Counted from the stretch's first letter, positions 43,485-52,102 are shown. The stretch is 64,000 nucleotides of DNA from Geobacter sp. (GCA_003574895.1 PJFB01000011.1:1-64000), one strand, 5' to 3'. Notes: generated by a model not told the origin, from the letters alone. Translations and numbers: made by a program.

Positions 43485-44681
43485 ATGAAAAAAAATATAC
43501 TTGGCGCTGTGCTTGCTGGCGTCACGCTTTTTGCCGGCACGGCCTTTGCCGGACCGCAGATGACTTTCGGTCCCAACGACGAGGGTGTTTTGCAACTTGA
43601 TTACAAGGGGCAGTTTCAGATGTCGATACGTGATAACGGCTCCGGTCCCAACAAAGACGACGAGACCATGGGCTTCAACTTCCGTCGTAACCGCTTGGCC
43701 CTGATGGGCAAGTACGGCGATATCCTGGGTCTGTATGTCCAGACCGAGTTCGTGGAGCATCAGGATATCGAAACTTTTGCTGTGCGCGATGACAACAGCG
43801 GTTCCGAGTTTCAGATCCTCGACGCTGTCATGCGTTTCAATTTCGACAATGCTTTCCATGTAAATGCCGGTAAATTCAAGTACAACTTCTCCCGCGAGAA
43901 CCTGGAGGCGTGTGAAGCGCCCCTGACGCTGGACCGTTCGCTCTTTATCAGGACACCGTATGTTACCACCAGGGACAGGGGGGTTGCTGTCTGGGGCAAC
44001 TTGTTCAACGATATCTTCCAGTATCGGGCCGATGCCATGGAAGGGCGGTCGGCCACGACAACCGCCGCTCCTGCTCCGAAATCCAACTTCAGGTATTCCG
44101 TCCGCGGCCATGTAACGCTTTTGGATCCTGAAAAAGATTACGGCTACAAGGGCACCTACCTGGGCAAGAAAAAAGTGCTGACTGTCGGCGCTGCTTACCA
44201 GTACGAGCCTGACGTTGCCTATTCCGACACCGTTGCCAAGACCGGAGCCCAGGATTACAAAGCCTGGACCGCCGACATCTTCTTCGAGTACCCTCTGGAA
44301 AAAATCGGAACCGTGACTGCCGCCTTTGCCTACGAAGACATCGATCTTGGCGACGCCTACAAGGGCATCAATCCCGATCCCGATACCATCGGTCTCAACG
44401 GCCAGAAGAACGGCTATTACATCAAGGGCGCCTACATGCTGCCCATGTTGCCTCTCCAGTTCTTCGGACGTTATGAAAAATGGAAATTTGCCAACCTGAA
44501 CGGCGTCTATGACCAGCGGGTCGATTGGTATGCCGGCGGAGCCAACTACTATTTCCGCGATCAGAACCTGAAACTGACCCTTGAGGTCAGCAAGACCGGA
44601 TTTAATAAGGGAACTGGAACTTCCGTTGACGAGACCAAGGATTTCACGACTTTCATCACCCAGTTGCAGTTGATCTTCTGA
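43485..44681 (+). CDS. Outer-membrane porin, OprO/P-like (ExtI-like by context)
   Basis: A 398-aa secreted beta-barrel with a signal peptide (LAGVTLFAGTAFA). The alternating amphipathic strands (FRRNRLALMGKYGDILGLYVQTEF) and C-terminal Phe (QLQLIF) fit the phosphate-selective porin family. In position it corresponds to ExtI, which I recall being linked to selenite/tellurite uptake in G. sulfurreducens. Ligand is unknown. A clear AAAGGAG precedes the ATG. It shares the cluster with the upstream lipoprotein and the downstream cytochromes. Confidence 0.78.
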   Translation: MKKNILGAVLAGVTLFAGTAFAGPQMTFGPNDEGVLQLDYKGQFQMSIRDNGSGPNKDDETMGFNFRRNRLALMGKYGDILGLYVQTEFVEHQDIETFAVRDDNSGSEFQILDAVMRFNFDNAFHVNAGKFKYNFSRENLEACEAPLTLDRSLFIRTPYVTTRDRGVAVWGNLFNDIFQYRADAMEGRSATTTAAPAPKSNFRYSVRGHVTLLDPEKDYGYKGTYLGKKKVLTVGAAYQYEPDVAYSDTVAKTGAQDYKAWTADIFFEYPLEKIGTVTAAFAYEDIDLGDAYKGINPDPDTIGLNGQKNGYYIKGAYMLPMLPLQFFGRYEKWKFANLNGVYDQRVDWYAGGANYYFRDQNLKLTLEVSKTGFNKGTGTSVDETKDFTTFITQLQLIF

Positions 44682-44750
44682 TTCATGCTACACATCGACA
44701 TGCAAATATGCTAAAAAGGAAATGTGTCTAAAAACGAACTCTGCGCATCT

Positions 44751-44765
44751 CCCGGCCATGCCGGG
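44751..44765 (+). other. Small hairpin just upstream of the 12-heme cytochrome ribosome-binding site
   Basis: A perfect CCCGGC-cat-GCCGGG dyad lies about seven bases before CCCAGAGGAG, with a further outer CTCTG/CAGAG match. It may affect ribosome access or stabilise the mRNA. Confidence 0.4.
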
Positions 44766-44785
44766 GGATTGCCCAGAGGAGATGT

Positions 44786-46648
44786 ATGAATAACAACCGA
44801 TTCAATCTGTTTGTCGTGGCGGCCTGTCTCTTTCTGGGATGGGCCGCTTCATGTCTGGTGGGGTGTGCGCTCCCCACAAAAGAGGAATCGGGTTGCGTCT
44901 CCTGCCATTTTGGCCTTGAAAGCGCCTCGAAGCACCACCCCTCCTGCATCTCCTGTCATGGCGGCAATGAAAAAACTCGCGACAAAAAAGCAGCCCATGC
45001 CCAGATGTACGGCCCCAAGAACCCGGCCAGCCCGGAGTTCTGGGACAAGTCATGCGGTGCCTGCCATGCCTATCAGCTGGGCCGGGTAAAATCCAATCTC
45101 ATGTACACCAACACCGGGATGATCAGAAACATCCAGCTGACCTGGGAGGGGGAGGACAACAACCTTTATTCGACCAAGGCTGAGGATCTCTTTGACGCTC
45201 TCGGCAACCCCAGGCATCTGAAAGGGGTTGATGAACTGGATAACCTGTCGGGTGAACTCTACCGGAAATTCTGCTCCCAGTGCCATGTGGGTCACGAAAC
45301 AACCGATGTTTACAGCGCCAGCCACGCCTCAGGCTGCGCTGCCTGCCATTTCCCTTTCAACGATACGGCGACTTATGAGGGCAGTGATGTTACGATGCGC
45401 GGCAAGCCCCCGTATTCCGCCAGCCATACCATGGAGCCGTTGCCCGATACTAAGGCCTGTTCACGCTGCCACAATCGCAGCGGCCGGATCGCTTTTTCGT
45501 ACCAAGGGCTATATGATGGTAACGATGGCCTGGTTCCCACCAGTAAGGGGGAGGGGGGACCGGAAATGGCCAGCGGAGCACGCAATCTTGTGCATATTGC
45601 GCCCGATGTCCATTTTGCCGCTGGCATGGATTGCATCGATTGCCACACATCCCGCGATGTAATGGGCGACGGTTATTCATACAGAAACATGTACCTGCAA
45701 ACCGAGGTGGCCTGCGAGGATTGCCATGGCAGTGCCACTGAGGTGCCGCGCTACCGCGAGATCACCCGCGAAAACGATGAGGCGCTACGCGAGTCGCGGT
45801 CTTATAAACAACCGATGCGGCCTGGCATGCGGATGATCCTGACGTCTAAGGGGCGCAGCTATTCCAACGTATTCTATCAAAACGGCGCCATCTGGCTGCA
45901 GGGCAAGCGTAGCGGCAAGCTGCACCGCAGCAAGGTGATTACCGGCACTCCTGAACATTCCATTATTGGCCATTCCCGTCTGGAGTGCTACAGCTGCCAT
46001 TCCCGCACAGTGGTACAATGTTACGGTTGCCATACCAAATATGACAAAACGGCTACAGGCAGGGATTTTATCAAGGGATTGGACACGCCAGGGGCCTTCA
46101 GCGAGACCGAGGATATCCGCATGCTGTATCCATTTCCTTTGGCGCTCAACCAGCGCGGGCGCATTTCGCCGGTCACGCCCGGCTGCCAGACATTCGTCAC
46201 CGTGGCCGAGGAAAATGGTGCGCTCTCCAAGTCTGAGTATGTCTCGCGCTTCAAGGGGAAACAACAGTTGCGTTTTGCGCCTTTTTACTCACACAACACC
46301 GGCAAGAAGGCTGTGGGTTGCGAGGAATGCCACGGCAATCCGGCCTTCTTCGGATTCGGACAGCATATTGTCGAAGGGGCCGGCATCCGCGGCACCCTTG
46401 TCTGCGAACGTTCCGACTCCAAACCCCTTGATGGTTTTCTGACCATGGAAAAGGGACGGGTCAAGGCGTTTTCCGCCATTACCCGGGAGAACGCCCGCCC
46501 CATGAACGGTGCCGAAATCAAACGGGCGCTCTCAGTAAACCTTTGCCTTCCTTGCCATCCCAAGGCAAAAGATCCGATCTACCGGAAAGGACTCGATTAT
46601 CGTGCGCTGGATGATACCCTTCATCGCCGCCTGTTGTCTGGCCGCTAG
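44786..46648 (+). CDS. Dodecaheme c-type cytochrome lipoprotein
   Basis: A 620-aa secreted cytochrome with 12 CxxCH motifs (first CVSCH near residue 37, last CLPCH near residue 591). The N-terminus has a lipobox ending CLVGC (Cys27), so it is probably lipid-anchored, perhaps on the outer membrane next to the porin. It shares blocks with the following cytochrome: DVHFAAGMDCIDCH here against DVHYAAGMKCGACH there, which marks the two as paralogues. It should relay electrons from the periplasm toward the outer membrane. The next gene overlaps its end by 47 bases. Confidence 0.9.
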   Translation: MNNNRFNLFVVAACLFLGWAASCLVGCALPTKEESGCVSCHFGLESASKHHPSCISCHGGNEKTRDKKAAHAQMYGPKNPASPEFWDKSCGACHAYQLGRVKSNLMYTNTGMIRNIQLTWEGEDNNLYSTKAEDLFDALGNPRHLKGVDELDNLSGELYRKFCSQCHVGHETTDVYSASHASGCAACHFPFNDTATYEGSDVTMRGKPPYSASHTMEPLPDTKACSRCHNRSGRIAFSYQGLYDGNDGLVPTSKGEGGPEMASGARNLVHIAPDVHFAAGMDCIDCHTSRDVMGDGYSYRNMYLQTEVACEDCHGSATEVPRYREITRENDEALRESRSYKQPMRPGMRMILTSKGRSYSNVFYQNGAIWLQGKRSGKLHRSKVITGTPEHSIIGHSRLECYSCHSRTVVQCYGCHTKYDKTATGRDFIKGLDTPGAFSETEDIRMLYPFPLALNQRGRISPVTPGCQTFVTVAEENGALSKSEYVSRFKGKQQLRFAPFYSHNTGKKAVGCEECHGNPAFFGFGQHIVEGAGIRGTLVCERSDSKPLDGFLTMEKGRVKAFSAITRENARPMNGAEIKRALSVNLCLPCHPKAKDPIYRKGLDYRALDDTLHRRLLSGR

Positions 46649-47858
46649 TCTATTTCCTCCCCTTGCCGAAGGTGGGGAGAACTGCACGGTCTGTCATCGC
46701 GTTGCACTGCGGGATGTCCATGCCGCGCTACCATGTCTCTCCTGCCACCTACGGGAGAGCGGCACGGTAGAAGATCCCGCCGCCATGGGCAACCGCGCCG
46801 TTGGTTGCGCAAACTGTCACAAGGGACACGAGCGCATCTTCGATCACAGCATGGCCAACCGCACTGGCGAGCGCCGGTTTGTCCAGCGTACCTATGCCAG
46901 GATGGATAAGGATTTCTGGGGAAAAAACTGCGACTCCTGCCATGTCCAGGGATGCCAGGATTGCCATGGCAAGGGGCATGAGGTCGTCAAGCCGGGGATC
47001 GGAACGTGCCAGACCTGCCACCGCGGTTATTTTGTTGGCTGGGATTACTCCGGCCGCGCCCCCCGCGAGGACAACATGCGTTACCAGCGCGGCATGGTGG
47101 TGGATGGCGAGACGTTTCAGAAGATGCTGCCGGATGTGCATTATGCCGCCGGCATGAAGTGCGGAGCCTGCCACTCCATGGCCAGTCTGGCCCAGGGGCG
47201 CAGATCATCCAAGGGGTGCCTGGATTGCCACAAGCCCAGCCCCAAGGTTCTCGAACACCGTATAGCCGCCCATCTGGAGCGCCTGGAATGTTATGCCTGC
47301 CATTCCGCCTGGGCAGCCCAGGAGTACGGCACTTTCTTCCTGCGCTTTCGGGATCTCAAGCTGAAGGAGGACTTCGACCTGAAGCCGGGCCGTAGTGAGG
47401 ATTACCTGTCCAGCGCTTTCCTGAGATCTCAGGATGTGCCGCCTCTGGGCATCAATAGCGCCGGCCGCGTCAGCCCGATCCGGCCGCAGTTTATCGCCTA
47501 TTTCACCGATATTCAATCAGCCCGCGCCGGCGGCCCCGAAAATCAGCTGCTGGCCGCCGAGTGGCGGGCGTTCTTCCCCCATACGATCCGGAAGGGGACC
47601 GTTACCTGTGAGAAATGCCACGACAGCCCGCGCCGTTTCCTGCTGGAGCCGGCTGGCCAGCGTATCTATCAGCTCAAAAAAGATGGCATGACCCTGGAAT
47701 CCTTCTGGGATCAACGCGGCCAAAAGATTGTGAACGGCGATTTTATGACCGCTTCCCGCTACCAAGTCATGAGTGCCAAGGGACCGGCCTACGTCAAGGA
47801 ATACATCGAAAAATGGAAAACATTCCTCAATCGCGTCGAACCTTCCTCGCGACCATAG
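46602..47858 (+). CDS. Decaheme c-type cytochrome
   Basis: A 418-aa secreted cytochrome with ten CxxCH motifs (CTVCH, CLSCH, CANCH, CDSCH, CQDCH, CQTCH, CGACH, CLDCH, CYACH, CEKCH) and a signal peptide (FIAACCLAASLFPPLAEG). It is a shorter paralogue of the 12-heme protein: the equivalent of CYSCH-x5-CYGCH is CYACH followed by QEYGTFF, so one heme has been lost there. GTG start at 46602; an ATG at 46611 is also in frame. It overlaps both neighbours (47 and 46 bases), implying strict translational coupling. Confidence 0.9.
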   Translation: MRWMIPFIAACCLAASLFPPLAEGGENCTVCHRVALRDVHAALPCLSCHLRESGTVEDPAAMGNRAVGCANCHKGHERIFDHSMANRTGERRFVQRTYARMDKDFWGKNCDSCHVQGCQDCHGKGHEVVKPGIGTCQTCHRGYFVGWDYSGRAPREDNMRYQRGMVVDGETFQKMLPDVHYAAGMKCGACHSMASLAQGRRSSKGCLDCHKPSPKVLEHRIAAHLERLECYACHSAWAAQEYGTFFLRFRDLKLKEDFDLKPGRSEDYLSSAFLRSQDVPPLGINSAGRVSPIRPQFIAYFTDIQSARAGGPENQLLAAEWRAFFPHTIRKGTVTCEKCHDSPRRFLLEPAGQRIYQLKKDGMTLESFWDQRGQKIVNGDFMTASRYQVMSAKGPAYVKEYIEKWKTFLNRVEPSSRP

Positions 47859-48211
47859 CCCTGCTGGTCGCTTCAGCAACCATGCTGCGCCGGTTCCTGA
47901 CTCCCCGCACCAAGCCGCAGCGCAAGGTTGTGGTGAGCGTGGCCAGAGCTGACATTCCTCCCCTGGGGGCACTGGTATACCGGGAGTCCAGGGTGGCGCT
48001 TATGCAGGCCAACGGTGAAATATATGCCCTGAGCCTGGTCTGTACCCACCTGGGTTGCACCCTGAACGTAACCAGTGAGAAGCTTTCCTGCCCTTGCCAT
48101 GGCAGCGAGTTCGACCGCCAAGGGAAAGTTTTGAAAGGTCCGGCCGATCGGCCGCTTAAACGATTAAGTGTGGAACAGCGGGATGGTATGGTGGAAGTGG
48201 TGGAGGCATAG
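47813..48211 (+). CDS. Rieske [2Fe-2S] protein
   Basis: About 132 aa. The N-terminus has a twin-arginine-type signal/anchor (SRRTFLATIALLVASATMLRR), then a Rieske fold with both cluster loops, CTHLGC and CPCHG. It is the high-potential Fe-S subunit of a quinol:cytochrome c oxidoreductase. I chose ATG 47813 because the sequence before it belongs to the overlapping decaheme gene. It is cut off from its cytochrome b partner by a gene on the other strand (48309-48929). Confidence 0.92.
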   Translation: MENIPQSRRTFLATIALLVASATMLRRFLTPRTKPQRKVVVSVARADIPPLGALVYRESRVALMQANGEIYALSLVCTHLGCTLNVTSEKLSCPCHGSEFDRQGKVLKGPADRPLKRLSVEQRDGMVEVVEA

Positions 48212-48253
48212 CTACCTAATGTTTGTCTGTCCTGTCCAAATCTTTTTGAGAAT

Positions 48254-48284
48254 AAAAAAGGGGTCAACTCTTGTGGTTGACCCC
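48254..48284 (-). terminator. Rho-independent terminator of the PEP-CTERM gene
   Basis: GGGGTCAAC (48260-48268) and GTTGACCCC (48276-48284) form a perfect stem. On the minus strand it is followed by six T. It may also terminate the Rieske transcript. Confidence 0.85.
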
Positions 48285-48308
48285 GTGGGTAATTTGTATG
48301 TGTAAAAA

Positions 48309-48929
48309 TTATCGACGGGTCTTGCTTGACGCTAACCTGACTTTTCGGCGCATCAATACGGACAGCAGCACGAATCCCAGACCCAGCAAAACCAGGGTAC
48401 CCGGTTCGGGAACCGGCGCCGGTGTGGTTTCGTAGCAACCCGCCAGATTCATCCAGGCAACATAGAACTCACCGCTTACCGAAGTTATCGTGACTTCGAG
48501 GAGGTGGTCTTCGTAAAGCTGGCTGAATACATTGATAGTCCCGGTGCCTCCGGTGCTTAAGGTTACGTCGTTCCAAGACAGGATGTTATCCAAAAAAAGG
48601 TCTGCAACGTCACCATTGGCTTGGCAAAACTTCATCGTCAGATAGGCTCGGTGCAGTTCGTCTGTAGGGGACATATTCCCAGTGAAGTAGTCGTTCGGAT
48701 ATGTTGTATACCAGTTTATGCCACCACTATTTAACGGTATCGAGTCAATGGCCCAGAGGTCCATTTGATCTTCATTCAAGTCGAACTTCCAAGTATGTGA
48801 AGCATTAGTCGTAAAAGAAACATTCGCCTCGCCATTATCCTCAAAATGATAATAGGTGGCTTGCGCCAGGCCGCCATAAACAGGGGACAGCAGCAACAGC
48901 AAAACCAAAATTGACAGCATCTTTTTCAT
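48309..48929 (-). CDS. PEP-CTERM sorting-domain protein
   Basis: A 206-aa secreted protein with a signal peptide (MLSILVLLLLLSPVYGGLA), a beta-rich mature region, and a C-terminal PEP-CTERM signal: VPEPGTLVLLGLG, a hydrophobic span and a basic RRK end. It should be processed by an exosortase and released to the surface or the exopolysaccharide matrix; no exosortase gene is in the window. It is on the opposite strand and lies inside the Rieske/cytochrome b gene set, which looks like an insertion. Confidence 0.88.
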   Translation of the reverse strand: MKKMLSILVLLLLLSPVYGGLAQATYYHFEDNGEANVSFTTNASHTWKFDLNEDQMDLWAIDSIPLNSGGINWYTTYPNDYFTGNMSPTDELHRAYLTMKFCQANGDVADLFLDNILSWNDVTLSTGGTGTINVFSQLYEDHLLEVTITSVSGEFYVAWMNLAGCYETTPAPVPEPGTLVLLGLGFVLLSVLMRRKVRLASSKTRR

Positions 48930-48983
48930 TTCATCTCTCCAGTATCTTCGATTGATAACATGTTTGCAGTTGTGTTTACCTGG

Positions 48984-48999
48984 TTGGCATGCATGCCAA
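48984..48999. promoter_or_regulatory. Perfect 16-bp palindrome upstream of the PEP-CTERM gene
   Basis: TTGGCATGCATGCCAA reads the same on both strands, 55 bases upstream of the PEP-CTERM start. A half-site ATGCCAA recurs around 49028-49034. It looks like the binding site of a dimeric regulator for the divergent pair, either the PEP-CTERM gene, the cytochrome b gene, or both. The rest of the 303-base gap (48930-49232) holds only the predicted cytochrome b promoter. Confidence 0.5.
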
Positions 49000-49129
49000 G
49001 TCTGACTTTCGACATACTTCCAAAAATCATGCCAAAATTAAAATAAACTAATTATCAAGAGGTTACATGAAGGGCTGTTGTTGACTTAGGGCAGGTGTAA
49101 ATGATTCCGACAATGACAAAAGGAATGTA

Positions 49130-49159
49130 TTGACAAAATCATGCAATTATCCATATAAA
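49130..49159 (+). promoter_or_regulatory. Predicted sigma-70-type promoter of the cytochrome b genes
   Basis: TTGACA (49130-49135), an 18-base spacer and TATAAA (49154-49159). It supports a separate transcript for cytochrome b, subunit IV and the tetraheme cytochrome. Confidence 0.5.
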
Positions 49160-49232
49160 TCAAAGGACTCTACTTGTTTTCCGCTATCCGCAAAATTCTT
49201 GGTGTGGCAAGCATCCAATACTGGCTGGAACG

Positions 49233-49853
49233 ATGATCAGCGATTTCCTCAAACATCTTTTTCCACGCGTGGTGCCGGAGAAGAACCTGCGCATCAGCTA
49301 CACCTTCTGTCTGGGCGGGTTGGCCTTCAGTGCTTTTCTGGTCATGGTGGCCAGCGGCGTGTTGCTTTTGGTGTATTATCAACCGACACCGGAGCGCGCC
49401 TACAATTCAATCCTTTTTCTGGAGGCTTCGGTCTGGGGCGGCAAGTATCTGCGCAGCCTCCACAGGCTGGCCTCGCACACCTTTCTGGTACTGATTTTTC
49501 TGCATACACTACGGGTCATCCTGACCGGCGCCTATCACCGGCCTCGGCAACTCAACTGGGTGATCGGCATGCTGTTGCTCTGTCTGGCGGTTTTCGAGGC
49601 CTATACCGGCTATCTGCTCCCCCTGGATCAATTGGCCTACTGGGCCACCCAGACCGGCATGGAACTATTGACCACGGTGCCGTTCGGTACTGAACTGCGC
49701 GCATTGCTGGTGCCGGACGGGATCGGGCAGGCATTGTCGCTGCTCCGGTTCTATGCGCTGCATATCGTGATCGTGCCGCTGACAGTGTTGATGCTGTCAA
49801 TGCTGCACTTTTACCGGGTGAGAAAAAACAAGGGAGTGCTGCCGTATCTTTGA
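49233..49853 (+). CDS. Cytochrome b N-terminal (b6-like) subunit
   Basis: A 206-aa membrane protein with four TM helices and paired His ligands in helices 2 (LHRLASHTFLVLIFLH) and 4 (YALHIVIVPL...LHF), the diheme pattern of cytochrome b6. It is half of a split cytochrome b; the second half is the 50022 gene. It should oxidise menaquinol and split electrons toward the Rieske protein. A strong promoter precedes it. Confidence 0.9.
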   Translation: MISDFLKHLFPRVVPEKNLRISYTFCLGGLAFSAFLVMVASGVLLLVYYQPTPERAYNSILFLEASVWGGKYLRSLHRLASHTFLVLIFLHTLRVILTGAYHRPRQLNWVIGMLLLCLAVFEAYTGYLLPLDQLAYWATQTGMELLTTVPFGTELRALLVPDGIGQALSLLRFYALHIVIVPLTVLMLSMLHFYRVRKNKGVLPYL

Positions 49854-49897
49854 GAGCTTGAAAGGCGGCTTCCACAAATATATTGCTTCAAGATTAC

Positions 49898-49949
49898 CTC
49901 ATGATTACTCAAGATTTTAAAATCCAAGTAATCTGGAAGTAATCGTGAG
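49898..49949. repeat. Long AT-rich hairpin between the two cytochrome b halves
   Basis: CTCATGATTACT (49898-49909) pairs with AGTAATCGTGAG (49938-49949) with one mismatch, and a nested GATTTTAAAATC palindrome lies in the middle. The 168-base gap (49854-50021) otherwise has no gene. It could be an mRNA stabiliser or processing site. Confidence 0.55.
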
Positions 49950-50021
49950 GCTAATAATAGATTTTCTCTCTGTCTGCGAATTCTGTGAAAATAACAGTAT
50001 TGAGTTTAGTAGGTTTTCCGA

Positions 50022-50438
50022 ATGAAAGATGGTTTCGTTAAAAGCTCTCCCCGCTTCTTCAGGCTGATAGAGGGTTCTGCCCTGCTGCTGACGGCACTGT
50101 TGCTGCTTCTGGCCACCCTCATTCAGGCGCCGCTACAGGAGGCGGCCAATCCGGCCTTGACCCCTAACCCGGTCAAATCCGCCTGGTTCCTGCTCTGGCT
50201 CCAGGAACTGGTCAGTTGGTCGCGCCTGATGATCTATCCTATCCTGCTGCTGGGTGGCCTGTTCCTGCTGCTTCCCTGGCTGCCCGGCTCAAGGCATATC
50301 CACCGTGCCCGCTGGTTCCCCAAGGAGCAATTTGGCATTTCTATATTTACCATGCTTGTTTTCATCGCCATTCTGACGTGTACCGTCGTTGCCCTGTTTT
50401 TCAGGGGGGCCAATTGGTCGTTTACACTGCATCCTTAA
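50022..50438 (+). CDS. Cytochrome b C-terminal (subunit IV-like) protein
   Basis: A 138-aa protein with three TM segments and the conserved pattern ANPALTPNPVKSAWFLLWLQELVSW, equivalent to PetD or the C-terminal half of cytochrome b. It has no heme-binding His pairs and completes the b subunit. Its stop overlaps the start of the tetraheme cytochrome gene by about 25 bases. Confidence 0.88.
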   Translation: MKDGFVKSSPRFFRLIEGSALLLTALLLLLATLIQAPLQEAANPALTPNPVKSAWFLLWLQELVSWSRLMIYPILLLGGLFLLLPWLPGSRHIHRARWFPKEQFGISIFTMLVFIAILTCTVVALFFRGANWSFTLHP

Positions 50439-51223
50439 TCATCTCTCTATTTCTGCTTTGCTCGCCCGCCCTGGGAGGGCAGCAACGGCAGCTCTGCCTG
50501 AAGTGTCACCCATCCCATTATGCCGGGCGGGGCAGCTGTGTCGCTTGCCATCGCGGCAACCCCAACGCTGAGCGCATGAATGTCGCCCACTACCGCATGA
50601 TAGCGGGCAGGTTCGCTGCCTTTACCCTGGGGGATGTACCCGTGGTCAAGGAAGGCAACCGATTGATGGACCATTACGCCTGCCGGCGCTGCCATGTCAG
50701 CGGCAGGCGGGGCAACCGCCTGGCAACTCCGCTGGATACCCTGATAGATGAGAAAACGCCGGAAGAGATTGCCGAGGCTATCCGGGTTCCTGCCCAGGGA
50801 ATGCCCAACTTCAGGTTTGCCGAAAAATCTATTGTTGCCGTGGTGAATGCCATTTTTGCAGGTGGTAAAAATGCCGGTGTTACGCAGGGGAACCGGCCGC
50901 TGCTGGTGCATTTCGATGCGGAACCCAAAGGTCAGGAGAACGTCTTTACCAGGAAATGCGGCACCTGTCACCGGGCCTTGACCGAAAAACTCGGTTTGCT
51001 TGGCAGCGGCGATATCGGTCCGAATCTTTCCGGATTGTTGTCAAGTCATTATCCGAAGACGTTCAAGGCTGGAGAGGCGTGGACAGAGGATAGGCTCAAG
51101 CGCTGGCTAGAAAATCCCCGCAAGGTTCGGCCGCAGGCCCAGATGCTGCCGGTACAGCTGAAGGCCGGGGAATTCCGGGAGCTGGTTGATCTGCTGCTGG
51201 TAAAACATGGGGATGGGAAATAA
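50414..51223 (+). CDS. Tetraheme c-type cytochrome
   Basis: About 269 aa from a TTG at 50414, preceded by AGGGGGG, with a signal peptide (SLIISLFLLCSPALGG). There are four CxxCH motifs: CLKCH and CVACH near the N-terminus, CRRCH in the middle and CGTCH in the C-terminal half. The C-terminal half resembles a mono-heme cytochrome c domain (NVFTRKCGTCHRAL ... PQAQMLPV, with a possible Met ligand). It probably accepts electrons from the Rieske/cytochrome b complex and passes them to the multiheme cytochromes. Confidence 0.85.
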   Translation: MVVYTASLIISLFLLCSPALGGQQRQLCLKCHPSHYAGRGSCVACHRGNPNAERMNVAHYRMIAGRFAAFTLGDVPVVKEGNRLMDHYACRRCHVSGRRGNRLATPLDTLIDEKTPEEIAEAIRVPAQGMPNFRFAEKSIVAVVNAIFAGGKNAGVTQGNRPLLVHFDAEPKGQENVFTRKCGTCHRALTEKLGLLGSGDIGPNLSGLLSSHYPKTFKAGEAWTEDRLKRWLENPRKVRPQAQMLPVQLKAGEFRELVDLLLVKHGDGK

Positions 51224-51224
51224 A

Positions 51225-51258
51225 AACGGGACCACCAAAAGGTAGTCCCGTTTATTTT
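51225..51258 (+). terminator. Terminator of the cytochrome b operon
   Basis: AACGGGACCACC / GGTAGTCCCGTT stem with one mismatch and a T-rich tail (TTATTTTT), one base after the tetraheme cytochrome stop. It faces the convergent proC gene and may serve both. Confidence 0.8.
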
Positions 51259-51277
51259 TGATGGTGAAGTGTTACGG

Positions 51278-52090
51278 TTACTTCCCGGCCAGTTCCTTTG
51301 ACCTTTTGCACGCGGCATCAACGGCGTCCATGACCACTCCCCGGAACCCGTCCTTTTCAAGGGCGTGAAGCGCGGCGATGGTGGTGCCGCCGGGAGACGT
51401 GACTTTGTCGCGCAATTGGGCCGGATGTTCTGTGCTTTCGGACATCATGCGCGCCGCTCCCAACACGGTTTGCACGGCCAGTTGCAGGGCTACGTCACGC
51501 TGCAGGCCGTTTTTGACACCCGCATCGGACAATGCTTCGATAAAGGTGAAGACATAGGCCGGGCCGCTGCCGGAAAGGCCGGTAACTGCGTCCATCTGTT
51601 TCTCGGGAACGGTGACGACAGTCCCCACAAGGGAAAATATTTCCCTGGCAATCTCGATATCCTGGTCGGTTGCTTTTCTGCCGGGGCAGACCGCCGTTGC
51701 CGCCGCCTGGATGAGGGCCGGTGTATTGGGCATTGACCGCACCACGCGCACACCGTTGGTGAGTGTCTCCTCGATAAAGCCGGTGGAGATGCCGGCCATG
51801 ATGGAGATGATCAGCTTGTTCGATGTTATGGCCGGCTCCAGTGAGGTCAGGACGCTGGCAGCCACTTGCGGTTTTACAGCCAGGATAATGATGTCGGCTT
51901 GGCGGGCCACATCCAGATTGTCGTCGGTGAGCACCGAGTATTCCGATGAAAGGAAACTCCTGCGCAGGGAAATCGGTTCGGCCACCATGATGGCGCCGGC
52001 CTGGACCCCTCCGGCAAGAAGCCCCTTGATGATGGCCTCGGCCATGTTGCCGCCACCGATGAATCCTATTTTTTTCCCATCAAGCATCAT
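51278..52090 (-). CDS. proC: Pyrroline-5-carboxylate reductase
   Basis: A 270-aa NAD(P)H-dependent enzyme. The N-terminal Rossmann motif is IGFIGGGNMAEAIIKGLL, and the C-terminal signature reads LRDKVTSPGGTTIAALHALE. It catalyses the last step of proline synthesis. It is the distal gene of a hopanoid-like operon on the minus strand (hpnJ, hpnK, small EamA-like gene, proC), 12 bases after the small membrane protein gene. Confidence 0.95.
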   Translation of the reverse strand: MMLDGKKIGFIGGGNMAEAIIKGLLAGGVQAGAIMVAEPISLRRSFLSSEYSVLTDDNLDVARQADIIILAVKPQVAASVLTSLEPAITSNKLIISIMAGISTGFIEETLTNGVRVVRSMPNTPALIQAAATAVCPGRKATDQDIEIAREIFSLVGTVVTVPEKQMDAVTGLSGSGPAYVFTFIEALSDAGVKNGLQRDVALQLAVQTVLGAARMMSESTEHPAQLRDKVTSPGGTTIAALHALEKDGFRGVVMDAVDAACKRSKELAGK

Positions 52091-52102
52091 AGTCCCCCCC
52101 CT

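Noticed and set aside
48930-49000. A sigma-54 promoter for the PEP-CTERM gene
   Set aside because: PEP-CTERM genes are often sigma-54 dependent, but no GG-N10-GC pair with the expected flanks was found in the right place; GG and GC were off by one.
49174-49236. A 20-codon frame starting at TTG with AAAGGA upstream, ending ATGA into cytochrome b
   Set aside because: The predicted promoter would start transcription at about 49166, leaving no room for its ribosome-binding site. It is too short to judge and was not listed as a gene.
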